DNA of 64,000 nt from Micromonospora sp. C31 (lineage in GTDB: Bacteria > Actinomycetota > Actinomycetes > Mycobacteriales > Micromonosporaceae). The position numbers were made by a program, and so were the translations under genes. Location of the stretch: contig NZ_JAGPXN010000021.1 in NCBI RefSeq assembly GCF_018070575.1, positions 1-64,000 on the forward strand. The letters run 5' to 3'. The notes under the pieces were generated by a model that saw only the letters and a list, made by a program, of their open reading frames with translations, made no database searches and was not told where the DNA came from. The number at the start of each line of letters is the position of its first letter. Position 1 is the first letter of the stretch. Positions 53,471-62,228 of the stretch are shown here, one piece after another.

Positions 53471-54322
53471 TCAGGGGAGGCGGGTCTCCAGGACGCCGTC
53501 GACGATGCGGGTCGGCAGGACCTGCTGGTCGTTGCCGGACGGGCCGTGCACGACCTCGCCCCCGTTGAGCCGGAACGCGCTGCCGTGCCACGGGCAGACC
53601 ACGCACGCGTGTCCGTCGATCTCCTGCACCTCACCCTCGCCCAGCGGGCCGCTCTGGTGCGGGCAGCGCTCCAGCATGACGGTGACCTCGTCGCCGTGCC
53701 GGTAGAGGATCACCGAGACGTCGTCGACCTCCCGGGTGATCAGTTGGCGCTGCGGCAGGGCGGCCATGTCGGCGAGGGAGTGCCAGCCGTCGCTCATCCG
53801 GTGCAGCTCGGAGATGCTCTGGTTGACCTGGGCGCCCTGCTTGTACGCCAGGTGCCCGCCGATGTACGCGCCCATGCTGGCGGCGCTGAGCCCGAGGTAG
53901 CCGAGCGTACGGCCGAGGTTGTGCCGGCCGGTCATCCGGGCGGCCACCGAGCCGGCGTAGAACGCCAGGCCGACGCTGTTGGACGCGGCGTGGACCAGGC
54001 CGACCCGGCGCTGGTCGCGGGCCAGTGCCGCCCAGTCGTTGAGGCCGGCGACCGCGGCCGGGAGGGCGCTGACGGTGCCCACCACGCACAGGGTGGTGGC
54101 GGCCCGGCGCTGCCCCGGCATGAGGTCCAGCACCGCCGTGCTGATCCACGCGCCGACCGGCACCTGCACCATCGCCGGGTGCAGCGGATGGCCCAGCCAG
54201 ACACCGTGCAGCAGGTCGCGGACCCGCTGCGGTCGGAGGGTGGCCTGGACGGCGCGCTGCAACCGGTCGCCGATCCGGTCCAGACCGGATGCCTGCTCGA
54301 TCTTCGTCAAGAGTGCTCGCAC
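53471..54322 (-). CDS. Rieske 2Fe-2S protein with DUF2231 membrane domain
   Basis: A 283-residue protein. Residues 35-165 form a DUF2231-like membrane region (LHGVWLGHPLHPAMVQVPVG, four helices) and residues 185-283 a Rieske domain with ligands CPHQSG and CPWHGSAF. Electron transfer at the membrane is expected; partner unknown. The start is GTG at 54322. Confidence 0.9.
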   Translation of the reverse strand: MRALLTKIEQASGLDRIGDRLQRAVQATLRPQRVRDLLHGVWLGHPLHPAMVQVPVGAWISTAVLDLMPGQRRAATTLCVVGTVSALPAAVAGLNDWAALARDQRRVGLVHAASNSVGLAFYAGSVAARMTGRHNLGRTLGYLGLSAASMGAYIGGHLAYKQGAQVNQSISELHRMSDGWHSLADMAALPQRQLITREVDDVSVILYRHGDEVTVMLERCPHQSGPLGEGEVQEIDGHACVVCPWHGSAFRLNGGEVVHGPSGNDQQVLPTRIVDGVLETRLP

Positions 54323-54506
54323 CCGTACCGACTTCCCGGCAGGAGCCGTCGCAAACCGGGCGGCGGTGACGGATCCGCAGCGGTACGTGACGAGGCCGCC
54401 GCCGGCCCGTAACGGGACGCCCCGGCAGCGAGCTCAGCGCCCCCGGTGAGGTCAGCGCGAACGAACGAGGTCAACGCACGCCGGCGAGACCGGTGGGCCA
54501 GCGCGG

Positions 54507-55163
54507 TCAGTGCGTTGGCGCCGTCCAGCGGTCGTGGTGGATCGCCTCGGCCAGTGGGCGCTTCTGCCGCCAGCCGTGCCGGGCCAGGTCGGGTACCGAC
54601 TCGAAGTGGGTGACCGGCCCGAGGCAGAGCCACGCCACCGGCCGGATCCCGTCGGGGATGCCGAGCAGCTCGGCGAGCCAGGGCTCCCGGTAGAACGACA
54701 CCCAGCCCACCCCGAGCCCCTCGGCCGTCGCGGCGAGCCAGAGGTTCTGGATGGCGAGGCAGGTCGAGTAGAGCCCGGTGTCGGCGATGGCGTGCCGGCC
54801 GAGCACGGCGGGGCCGCCCCGGGCCTGGTCGTGGGTGACCACCACCGACAGCGTCGACTCCAGGACGCCGTCGATCTTGATGCGGGCGAACCGCTCGGCC
54901 GCCTCGCCGTCGAGCGTGGCGGCGAAGGTGTCCCGCTCGGTGTGGACGTGCTCGTGGAACCGGCGGCGCAGTTCCGCGTCGCGTACCACGACGAAGTCCC
55001 AGGGCTGCGAGTAGCCGACGCTCGGCGCGGCGTGCGCCGCCGACAGCACGCGGTGCAGCGTCTCCTCGGGCACCGGCGCCCCGGTGAACTGGGCGCGTAC
55101 GTCCCGGCGGCGGTGGACGACGTCGTAGAGATCCAAGGCAGGCTCCCGCTGCGCTCGGCCCAC
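54507..55163 (-). CDS. bluB: 5,6-dimethylbenzimidazole synthase
   Basis: A 218-residue nitroreductase-fold enzyme of the BluB family, which cuts FMNH2 with oxygen to make the lower ligand of vitamin B12. Family marks are RRRDVRAQFTGAPVPEETL, AAPSVGYSQPWDFVVV, LGRHAIADTGLYSTCLAIQN and GVGWVSFYREPWLAELLGIP. The leader holds a cobalamin riboswitch, so expression should fall when B12 is plentiful. GTG 55163 start; a TTG twelve codons later is possible. Confidence 0.92.
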   Translation of the reverse strand: MGRAQREPALDLYDVVHRRRDVRAQFTGAPVPEETLHRVLSAAHAAPSVGYSQPWDFVVVRDAELRRRFHEHVHTERDTFAATLDGEAAERFARIKIDGVLESTLSVVVTHDQARGGPAVLGRHAIADTGLYSTCLAIQNLWLAATAEGLGVGWVSFYREPWLAELLGIPDGIRPVAWLCLGPVTHFESVPDLARHGWRQKRPLAEAIHHDRWTAPTH

Positions 55164-55190
55164 GCCACACCGGACGCGGGCACCGGACGC

Positions 55191-55357
55191 GAGGCCGGTC
55201 TTCGGACTTCCGGATCGATGCCTGGCCGTCCGCCTTCCCGGCCCGGGCGGGCCAGTGGCTGCGCGTACGCGTGGACGGTGGCTCCCCGGTCACCGCGGCG
55301 GGCCCGTGCCGGATTCGCACCGGCTTCCCGATTCTCCCCGCTCGCGCGGGGCACCTC
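55191..55357 (-). ncRNA. Cobalamin riboswitch
   Basis: On the minus strand the leader of bluB contains the B12 box (GAAGCCGGTGCGAATCCGGC, read 55328 to 55309), preceded by the P1/P2 start GGTGCCCCGCG and followed by CCCGCCGCGGTGACCGGGGAG and, at the 3' end, GTCCGAAGACCGGCCT. This is the conserved core order of the class. The aptamer end lies about 30 nt upstream of the bluB start, so it could hide the ribosome site. Confidence 0.92.
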
Positions 55358-55482
55358 ACATGATCGTGCCGCGGCGATGGTAGCGCCGCCCGGCCCGCCC
55401 CGGTCCGGCGGGCGGCGCAGCGCGCCCGCACGCAGTGGAAATCCGGTCGCGGGCCGCCCGTTCCGGGAGCAGTGTGGTCCGG

Positions 55483-56400
55483 GTGTACGCACTCTCCTCC
55501 CGCCCGCTGCCGGCCGGTCGGCCGGCGACCCGACTGACTCTCGCGCTGGGGCAGCCCCGGGCCGTGCCGCCCCCGCTGCTGATGCTGCTCGGCATGTTCT
55601 CCACCCAGGTCGGGGCGGCCGTCGCCAAGCAGCTCTTCGGCAGCACCAGTGCGGGTGGCACCACCACGCTGCGGCTCGGCTTCGCCGCGCTCATCCTGCT
55701 GCTCCTGGCCCGGCCCGGGCTGCGCCTGGGCTGGCGTACCGCCGGGCTGGTCGGGGCGTTCGGGCTGGCCCTGGCGGTGATGAACCTCGCCTTCTACGCG
55801 GCCCTGGAACGGGTGCCGCTGGGCGTCGCGGTCACCATCGGCTTCGCCGGGCCGCTGCTGGTGTCGCTCGCCGCCAGCCGCCGGCTCGCCGACGTGGCGT
55901 GGGCGGCGCTGGCCGGCGGCGGGGTGCTGCTGATCAGCGGGCTCGGCGGGACGGGCATCGACCGCGTGGGGCTGCTGTGCTGCGTGGCCGTCGCGGTGGG
56001 CTGGGCCGGCTACGTGCTGCTCGGCAAGGCGGTCAGCGCCCGGGTACCGGGCAGCCGGGGCCTCGCGCTGGGGATGGCCGTCGCCGCGCTGGCCGTGCTG
56101 CCGTTCGGCGTCGCCGGCAGCGGCACGGCCCTGCTCGACCCGTGGACCCTGGCGCTGGGCGCGGCGGTGGCGCTGCTGTCGTCGGTGCTGCCGTACTCGG
56201 CGGAGATGGCGGCGCTGCGCCGGATGCCGGCCCGGGTCTTCGCGATCCTGCTCAGCCTGGAGCCGGCGATCGGCGCGCTGGTCGGGCTGGTGCTGCTGGG
56301 CGAGCTGCTGGCCTGGCCGCAGGCGGCCGGGGTGTCCTGCGTGGTCGGCGCCGCGCTGGGCGCCACCCTGGTCCGTCCGGCCCGGTCCGCCCCGCACTGA
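55483..56400 (+). CDS. EamA-family exporter (RhtA-like)
   Basis: A 305-residue membrane protein with about ten helices in two EamA repeats (LLMLLGMFSTQVGAAVAKQL; LLCCVAVAVGWAGYVLLGKA). RhtA-like members export amino acids such as threonine. GTG 55483 chosen; the ORF extends 16 codons upstream but without a ribosome site. It begins back to back with the bluB riboswitch. Confidence 0.88.
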   Translation: MYALSSRPLPAGRPATRLTLALGQPRAVPPPLLMLLGMFSTQVGAAVAKQLFGSTSAGGTTTLRLGFAALILLLLARPGLRLGWRTAGLVGAFGLALAVMNLAFYAALERVPLGVAVTIGFAGPLLVSLAASRRLADVAWAALAGGGVLLISGLGGTGIDRVGLLCCVAVAVGWAGYVLLGKAVSARVPGSRGLALGMAVAALAVLPFGVAGSGTALLDPWTLALGAAVALLSSVLPYSAEMAALRRMPARVFAILLSLEPAIGALVGLVLLGELLAWPQAAGVSCVVGAALGATLVRPARSAPH

Positions 56401-56442
56401 CGCCCCTGGCGCCGCCGGCACCGCCGGGGGCATGCTGTCGGA

Positions 56443-57207
56443 ATGGGGGTACGCGTCGAACGCGCCGCGGCGGTGACCACGGTGATCCTGGACCGCCCGG
56501 CGGCCCGCAACGCGGTCGACGGGCCGACGGCCCGGGCGCTGGCCGACGCGTTCCGGGCCTTCGAGGCCGACCCCGACGCCTCCGTGGCGGTGCTCTGGGG
56601 GGCCGGCGGCACGTTCTGCGCCGGGGCCGACCTGAAGGCCTTCGGCACGCCGAGCGGCAACCGGGTCGAGGCGCAGGGGGACGGCCCGATGGGCCCGACC
56701 CGGATGACGCTCGGCAAGCCGGTGATCGCCGCGATCTCCGGTCACGCGGTGGCCGGCGGGTTGGAGTTGGCGCTCTGGTGCGACCTGCGGGTCGCCGAGT
56801 CCGACGCGGTGTTCGGGGTGTTCTGCCGCCGCTGGGGGGTGCCGCTGGTCGACGGGGGCACGGTGCGGCTGCCCCGGCTGATCGGCGAGAGCCGGGCGAT
56901 GGACCTGATCCTCACCGGCAGGCCGGTGCCGGCCGAGGAGGCGTACGCCATGGGGTTGGTGAACCGGCTGGTCGCGCCGGGTGGGTCCCGGGCGGCGGCC
57001 GAGCGGCTGGCGGCCGAGATCGCCCGGCACCCGCAGACCTGCCTGCGCAACGACCGGGCCGCGGTGCTCGCCGGCGCCGGCCTGCCGGAACCGGCGGCGC
57101 TGGAGGTCGAGCTGGCGTACGGCACGGAGTCGCTGGCCGCCGACGCGTCGGCCGGGGCGGCCCGCTTCGCCGCCGGCGCCGGCCGGCACGGCGCCCCGGC
57201 CCACTGA
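56443..57207 (+). CDS. Enoyl-CoA hydratase/isomerase family protein
   Basis: A 254-residue crotonase-fold enzyme: LDRPAARNAVDGPTARALAD, GAGGTFCAGADLKAFG forms the oxyanion hole, ISGHAVAGGLELALWCDLRV and LTGRPVPAEEAYAMGLVNRL. The two catalytic glutamates of true hydratases are not clearly both present (GTVRLPRLIGESRAMDL has one). It could serve fatty-acid or side-chain degradation. Confidence 0.88.
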   Translation: MGVRVERAAAVTTVILDRPAARNAVDGPTARALADAFRAFEADPDASVAVLWGAGGTFCAGADLKAFGTPSGNRVEAQGDGPMGPTRMTLGKPVIAAISGHAVAGGLELALWCDLRVAESDAVFGVFCRRWGVPLVDGGTVRLPRLIGESRAMDLILTGRPVPAEEAYAMGLVNRLVAPGGSRAAAERLAAEIARHPQTCLRNDRAAVLAGAGLPEPAALEVELAYGTESLAADASAGAARFAAGAGRHGAPAH

Positions 57208-57253
57208 CCGGGCGCGGGCCCGGCCGGCACGCGACGCGCGGCTGCCGGCCCCG

Positions 57254-58708
57254 TCAGGACATGTCGCGCAGCGCGTCCTCGATCGTCCGGTGGAAGGTCG
57301 GGTACGCGTAGATCATCTGCCGGAGCCGGGCGAGCGGGACGGCCGCGTGCACCGCCACCACCAGCGCGGAGAGCACCTCGCCCCCGGCCGGTCCCACCGA
57401 GGTCGCGCCGATCAGCACGCCCTCGTCGGCGTCCGCGACCAGCTTGACGAAGCCCTCGTTGCCGGCCTTGTGGATCCAGCCCCGGGCCGACGACGGCAAC
57501 CGGGCGAGGCCGACCTGCACGTTGACGCCCCGCTCACGGGCCTGCCGCTCGGTGAGGCCGACCGCGCCGACCTCCGGGTCGGTGAACGTCACCCGGGGCA
57601 GCGCCCGGTAGTCGGCGCGCGGCACCGCACGGGCGGCACCGCCCGCATCGGCACCCGCCGCGCCACCCGTCGCGCTCGCGGTGCCGCTGGGATCGGCCCC
57701 GGCGTCGGCGCGCCGGACGTGGTCGAGCACGTCGGCGACGACGATCCCCGCCTGGTACATCGCGACGTGCGTGAACGCCCCCTCGCCGGTGACGTCGCCG
57801 ACCGCCCAGATCCCCTCGGTCACGTGCAGCCGGTCGTCCACGGCCAGGTAGCGCCGGCCGGCGTCCACCCCGACGGTGTCCAGGCCCAGCTCATCCAGGT
57901 GCGCCCGGCGACCGGTCACCACCAGCAGCCGATCGGCGGTGAACTCCACCCCGCCCGCCCCGCGCAGGGTGAAGGCGCGACCGTCGTGGCCGACCCGCTC
58001 CGCCCGTACCCCGGTGTGGATCTCCACCCCGTCGGTGCGCAGCGCGGCGGCGGCCACCTCGGACGCCTCCGGCTCCTCGACGGCGAGCACCCGGTCCAGC
58101 GCCTCGACCACGGTGACCCGTACGCCGAACCGGGCGAAGACCTGCGCCAGCTCCAGCCCGATCGCGCCGCCGCCCAGCACCAGCAGCGACTCCGGCAGCT
58201 CCTCGACCTCGACCGCCTGCCGGTTGGTCCAGTACGGCGTGTCGGCCAGACCGTCGACCGGCGGCACGGAGGGCCTGGTGCCGGTGCCGAGCACGATCCC
58301 GTGCCGGGCCTGGAAGACCCGCTCGTCCACGCGCACCCGGCCGGGGCCGTCGAGTCGGGCGGTGCCCCGGACGAACCGCCCGCCCTTGCCGGTGAACCGC
58401 TGCACCGCCACGGTGTCGTCCCAGGTGTCGGTGGCCTCCGCGCGGATCCGCCGCGCCACCGGCGCCCAGTCGGGCCGCACCTCGGCGGAGCCGGCGAGCC
58501 CGTCGACGCGGCGGGCCTCGGCGATCGCGTTGGCCGCGCGGATCATCATCTTGCTCGGCACGCACCCCCAGTAGGGGCACTCTCCGCCGACCAGGTCACG
58601 CTCGACACCGACGACGCTCAGCCCCGCCTCGGCGAGCCGCCCGGCCACCTCCTCGCCGCCGACGCCGAGCCCGATCACGACCACGTCCACCAGTTCCGGA
58701 TCAGCCAT
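57254..58708 (-). CDS. Pyridine nucleotide-disulphide oxidoreductase (lipoamide dehydrogenase-like)
   Basis: A 484-residue flavoprotein: FAD loop VVIGLGVGGEEVAGRL, redox-active GGECPYWGCVPSK, NAD loop LLVLGGGAIGLELAQVFARFG, second FAD motif GIWAVGDVTGEGAFTHVAMY and a dimerisation domain ending YAYPTFHRTIEDALRD. Between 390 and 410 an Ala/Gly-rich insertion (TASATGGAAGADAGG) is unusual. The CPYWGC spacing places it with mycothione/mercuric-like reductases of actinomycetes; substrate unknown. ATG 58708. Confidence 0.9.
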   Translation of the reverse strand: MADPELVDVVVIGLGVGGEEVAGRLAEAGLSVVGVERDLVGGECPYWGCVPSKMMIRAANAIAEARRVDGLAGSAEVRPDWAPVARRIRAEATDTWDDTVAVQRFTGKGGRFVRGTARLDGPGRVRVDERVFQARHGIVLGTGTRPSVPPVDGLADTPYWTNRQAVEVEELPESLLVLGGGAIGLELAQVFARFGVRVTVVEALDRVLAVEEPEASEVAAAALRTDGVEIHTGVRAERVGHDGRAFTLRGAGGVEFTADRLLVVTGRRAHLDELGLDTVGVDAGRRYLAVDDRLHVTEGIWAVGDVTGEGAFTHVAMYQAGIVVADVLDHVRRADAGADPSGTASATGGAAGADAGGAARAVPRADYRALPRVTFTDPEVGAVGLTERQARERGVNVQVGLARLPSSARGWIHKAGNEGFVKLVADADEGVLIGATSVGPAGGEVLSALVVAVHAAVPLARLRQMIYAYPTFHRTIEDALRDMS

Positions 58709-58802
58709 GCCGCCAGCATCGCGTACCGTCCGGCGGCCGGCCAACCGGTCGACGGCGGAAATCCGCTGCCCGCCGACGTCCCCGACCTCCTACCGTGGCC
58801 GG

Positions 58803-59867
58803 ATGCGCGCACGTTTCTCCGCCGTCCACGACCGTTTCGCCGAACTGCTCGCGGAGGGCCGGGAGACCGGGGCCGGCCTGGCGATCTGGTACGACGGCGA
58901 GCCGGTGGTCGACGTCGTCGGCGGCGAGCGGTCACCGGGGCGGCTGTGGCTGCCGAACACGCTGGTGAACGTCTACTCCGTCGCCAAGCCGGTCGCCGCG
59001 CTCTGCCTGCTGGCGCTGGTTGACCGGGGCCGGCTCGACCTGGACGACCACGTCGCCGAGCACTGGCCCGGCTTCCGCGCCCCGGCCACCGTACGCCAGG
59101 TGTTGACGCACACCGCCGGGCTGCCGGCGTTCCCGGTGCCCCGACCGGCCGCCGCCGTCGCCGACTGGGACCTGCTCTGCGCCGACCTCGCCGCCGCCGA
59201 GCCCGAATGGCCGCCCGGGTCCGTCGCGGGCGAGCACGCCTGGACGTACGGGCACCTGGTGGGCGAGCTGGTGCGGCGGGTCGACGGGCGGTCGGTGGGT
59301 CGTTTCCTGGCCGAGGAGATCGCCGGTCCGTGGCGGCTGGACCTCGGCTTCGGTCTCGGCGTGGCGGACCAGCGGCGCTGCGCCGAGCTGCGGTACGGCG
59401 ACCCGGGGTGGCCGGACCGGGTAGCCGGCGAGCCGGGTTCGCTCCGGGCGCGGGCGCTCGACAACCCGCCTGGTGGCCGGGACCTGTCGGTGGTGAACAG
59501 CCCGCTGTGGCGGGGCGCCGAGGTGCCGGCCGTCAACCTGCACTCGACCGCGGGCGCCCTGGCCCGCCTCTACGCGGGCCTGCTCGCCGGCGGCGTCCTC
59601 GACGGCGTACGGCTGTTCAGCCGGGAGCTGGTGGCCGAGGCGACCCGGGTCCAGTACGACGGCGACGACCTGCTGCTCGGCCGGCGGACCCGGTGGACGC
59701 TGGGCATGCAGCGGGAGGAGGACGGTAGCTGGGGCATGGGCGGGATCGGTGGAAGCTCCGCCTGGGCGGATTCCGGGCGCGGCTACACCTTCGCCTACGC
59801 CACCTCCCACCTGGCCGACCACGACCGGGTCGACGCCCTGGTGGACGCCCTGCACTCCTGCCTCTGA
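58803..59867 (+). CDS. Serine hydrolase of beta-lactamase class C/EstB fold
   Basis: A 354-residue protein: SVAK (SxxK nucleophile) near residue 60, Y-G-H in AWTYGHLVGELVRR as the second motif, and GMGGIGGSSAWADS near the C-terminus in place of the KTG box. No signal peptide, so it is cytoplasmic and more likely an esterase or peptidase than a beta-lactamase. ATG 58803. Confidence 0.88.
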   Translation: MRARFSAVHDRFAELLAEGRETGAGLAIWYDGEPVVDVVGGERSPGRLWLPNTLVNVYSVAKPVAALCLLALVDRGRLDLDDHVAEHWPGFRAPATVRQVLTHTAGLPAFPVPRPAAAVADWDLLCADLAAAEPEWPPGSVAGEHAWTYGHLVGELVRRVDGRSVGRFLAEEIAGPWRLDLGFGLGVADQRRCAELRYGDPGWPDRVAGEPGSLRARALDNPPGGRDLSVVNSPLWRGAEVPAVNLHSTAGALARLYAGLLAGGVLDGVRLFSRELVAEATRVQYDGDDLLLGRRTRWTLGMQREEDGSWGMGGIGGSSAWADSGRGYTFAYATSHLADHDRVDALVDALHSCL

Positions 59868-59903
59868 CCGCCTTCGCCGACCGCCGCCGGTCGCCGTCGG
59901 TCC

Positions 59904-59999
59904 CGGCGGCCCGGGTACTCCCGGGACCGGCGACGCTGGGCAGACCGGGACCGGCGGCCCGGGTACTCCCGGGACCGGCGGCGCTGGGCAGACCGGGAC
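59904..59999. repeat. 48-bp tandem repeat, two copies
   Basis: A 48-bp unit containing GGGTACTCCCGGGACCGGCG and CGCTGGGCAGACCGGGAC occurs twice with one visible mismatch, in the spacer between the serine hydrolase and crtB stops. It could be read as Gly/Pro/Thr repeats but lies outside any real gene. Confidence 0.7.
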
Positions 60000-60040
60000 C
60001 GGCGGCGCGCGGGCGGACGGTCAGCGGCAGCGGGAGGGCG

Positions 60041-60979
60041 TCACGGGGCCGGCACGGTCAGCGGGCCGGGCACCAGGGCGGGTCCGGGAATCACCACCGG
60101 CGTGCCGACGGGGGTGAGCAGGGCGCGGGCGGCCACCGCCATCCGGCGGCGCTGCGGCACCAGCGCCCGGCCGGCGAAGACGTCGTAGTCCCGCGCGGCC
60201 ACCTCGTCCAGGATGCCGCCGTACAACGCGTAGGCGGTGCGCATGCAGGCCTGCGAGGCGGGCGCGAGCAGAGTGATCCCGGGAGCCGCCGCGACGTAGT
60301 GCGCCTGGGCGCGGGTCACCTCGTACGCGATCAGTTCCCGGATCCGCGACGTGGCGTGGCCCCGGGCGCGTGCCTCGGCCAACTCCTCGCGGGTGACGCC
60401 GAACAGGGCCAGGTCGTCGTCGGGCAGGTAGGTGCGCCCCCGGTCGAGGTCCTCGGCCACGTCCCGGATGAAGTTGGTGAGCTGGAACGCGAAGCCGAGT
60501 TGGCGGGCCGGTTCCCGGGCCGCCGCCGGGTCCGAGCTGCCCAGGATCGGCAGCATCATGGTGCCGATCACCGCCGCCGAGCCCTCCATGTAGTCGAGCA
60601 GGTGGTCGTAGGTGCGGTACGAGGTGACCGTCAGGTCCATCGCCATGCTCTTGAGGAACGACGCGAAGTCGTCCCGGTCGAGATCGAAGACGGCGATCGT
60701 GTGCAGCACGGCCGGGAGCAGCGGGTCGTCCACCGGTTCGCCGTGCAGTCCGGCGACGAAGCGGCCGGCCCAGTCGTCGAGTCGCGCGGCGCGCTCCGCC
60801 GGCGGCAACTCCTCGGTGCGGTCGACGATCTCGTCGGCGTAGCGCGTGAATCCATACAAGGCGTGCACATGCCGCCGTTTCCAGGCGGGCAACAGCCGGG
60901 TGGCGAGATAGTAGGTGCGACCGTGCCGTTTGTGCAGCTCACGGCAGCGGCCATAGGCCGCGGTGAGATCGGTGTCCAC
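60041..60979 (-). CDS. crtB: Phytoene synthase
   Basis: A 312-residue squalene/phytoene synthase that joins two geranylgeranyl diphosphates: GRTYYLATRLLPAWKRRHVH, first Asp motif YADEIVD, LDYMEGSAAVIGTMMLPIL, second Asp motif FIRDVAEDLDRGRTYLP and MRTAYALYGGILDEV. Divergent from crtE, sharing a 65-bp promoter region. Confidence 0.93.
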   Translation of the reverse strand: MDTDLTAAYGRCRELHKRHGRTYYLATRLLPAWKRRHVHALYGFTRYADEIVDRTEELPPAERAARLDDWAGRFVAGLHGEPVDDPLLPAVLHTIAVFDLDRDDFASFLKSMAMDLTVTSYRTYDHLLDYMEGSAAVIGTMMLPILGSSDPAAAREPARQLGFAFQLTNFIRDVAEDLDRGRTYLPDDDLALFGVTREELAEARARGHATSRIRELIAYEVTRAQAHYVAAAPGITLLAPASQACMRTAYALYGGILDEVAARDYDVFAGRALVPQRRRMAVAARALLTPVGTPVVIPGPALVPGPLTVPAP

Positions 60980-61044
60980 CGGCCCTCCTCAGTAATCGAC
61001 GCGTAAATCGACGCAACTCGTAAGCCTAGGGTACGCTCGAAGGC
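60980..61044. promoter_or_regulatory. crtB/crtE divergent promoter with direct repeats
   Basis: The AATCGACGC box occurs twice as a direct repeat (60994-61002, 61006-61014, 12-bp period). TAGGGT (61027-61032) may be a -10 for crtE, giving a leader of about 12 nt. The spaced repeats suggest a regulator (light or stress type is known for crt clusters), but the protein is unknown. Confidence 0.45.
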
Positions 61045-62199
61045 ATGGCCAACGACGCAGTTGCGGGTAACTCGCTCCGCGTGGCCCCCGCCGGCCGGGC
61101 AGACGGGGACGACCCGGTTCGCGCGGTCCTGGCCGCGTACACGAAAGACCTGGTCACGGCAGTGGAGGACACCCTCGCCGCCTTCCTGGCCCGGGAGGTC
61201 GACGCGCTCGACGAGATCGACGCGGCGATGGGCGGATTCGCCGCGACGGCGCGCGACTGCGTGCTGGCCGGCGGCAAGCGCGTGCGCCCCACGTTCGCCT
61301 ACTGGGGGTGGCGCGGCGTGCCGGGCGGCACGGGTGCGCTGCCGCCGGTGCTGCCCGCCTTCGCCGCCCTGGAGCTGCTGCACACCTTCGCCCTCGTGCA
61401 GGACGACGTGATGGACGCCTCCGCGACCCGCCGGGGCCAGCCGAGCGTGCACGAGGCGCTGGCCGCCCGGCACGCCGCAGCCGGCCACCGGGGAGACCCG
61501 CGTCGCTTCGGCGAGGCGGTCGCGGTGCTGGTCGGCGACCTCTGCATGGTGTGGGCCGACCGGCTCCTCGCGCACGCGGCGCTGCCGCCGGCCCGCCTGC
61601 TCGACGTCCGGCGCTGCTACGACCAGATGCGCGTGGAGACGATCGCCGGGCAGTACCTCGACGTGCTCGGCGAGAGCGACGCGGTGAACTGGTCGGTCGA
61701 CCGGGCGCTGCGGGTGGCCCGTTACAAGACCGCCAGCTACACGGTGCAGCGGCCGCTGATCTTCGGCGCCTGCCTGGCCGGCGTCGGGGGCGACGCCCCG
61801 CTGACCGCCGCGTACACCCGCTACGGGCTCGCCGTCGGCGAGGCGTTCCAGCTCTGCGACGACCTCCTGGGCGTCTACGGCGACCCGGCCGCCACCGGCA
61901 AGCCGGCCGGCGACGACCTGCGCACCGGCAAGCCGACCGTGCTGCTCATGCTGGCCCGGCAGCTCGCCACGCCGACCCAGCGGCGCGTGCTGGACGGCGT
62001 CGGCACCGGCGTGGGGGACGCGGAGGTCGCCCGCCTCGCCGAGGTGGTCGCCGACACCGGGGCCGTCGCGCGGATCGAACGGATGATCTCCGACCGGGTC
62101 ACCGAGGCGCTGACCGCGCTCGGCACCGCGTCGATCGACGAGACCGCGCGCACCGCGCTGACCGGTCTCGCCACCGCCGCCACCAACCGGCGGGCATGA
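61045..62199 (+). CDS. crtE: Geranylgeranyl diphosphate synthase
   Basis: A 384-residue polyprenyl synthetase: GGKRVRPTFAYWGWRG, first Asp-rich motif LVQDDVMDASATRRGQ, VGDLCMVWADRLL and second Asp motif FQLCDDLLGVYGD. Chain length is typical for C20 enzymes of actinomycetes. ATG 61045. It ends 30 nt before crtI. Confidence 0.93.
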   Translation: MANDAVAGNSLRVAPAGRADGDDPVRAVLAAYTKDLVTAVEDTLAAFLAREVDALDEIDAAMGGFAATARDCVLAGGKRVRPTFAYWGWRGVPGGTGALPPVLPAFAALELLHTFALVQDDVMDASATRRGQPSVHEALAARHAAAGHRGDPRRFGEAVAVLVGDLCMVWADRLLAHAALPPARLLDVRRCYDQMRVETIAGQYLDVLGESDAVNWSVDRALRVARYKTASYTVQRPLIFGACLAGVGGDAPLTAAYTRYGLAVGEAFQLCDDLLGVYGDPAATGKPAGDDLRTGKPTVLLMLARQLATPTQRRVLDGVGTGVGDAEVARLAEVVADTGAVARIERMISDRVTEALTALGTASIDETARTALTGLATAATNRRA

Positions 62200-62228
62200 T
62201 GGTCAACTTCGCACAAGGAGGTGGTCGC

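Noticed and set aside
59904..59999. CRISPR-like repeat
   Set aside because: Only two adjacent 48-bp units with no spacers; a tandem duplication.
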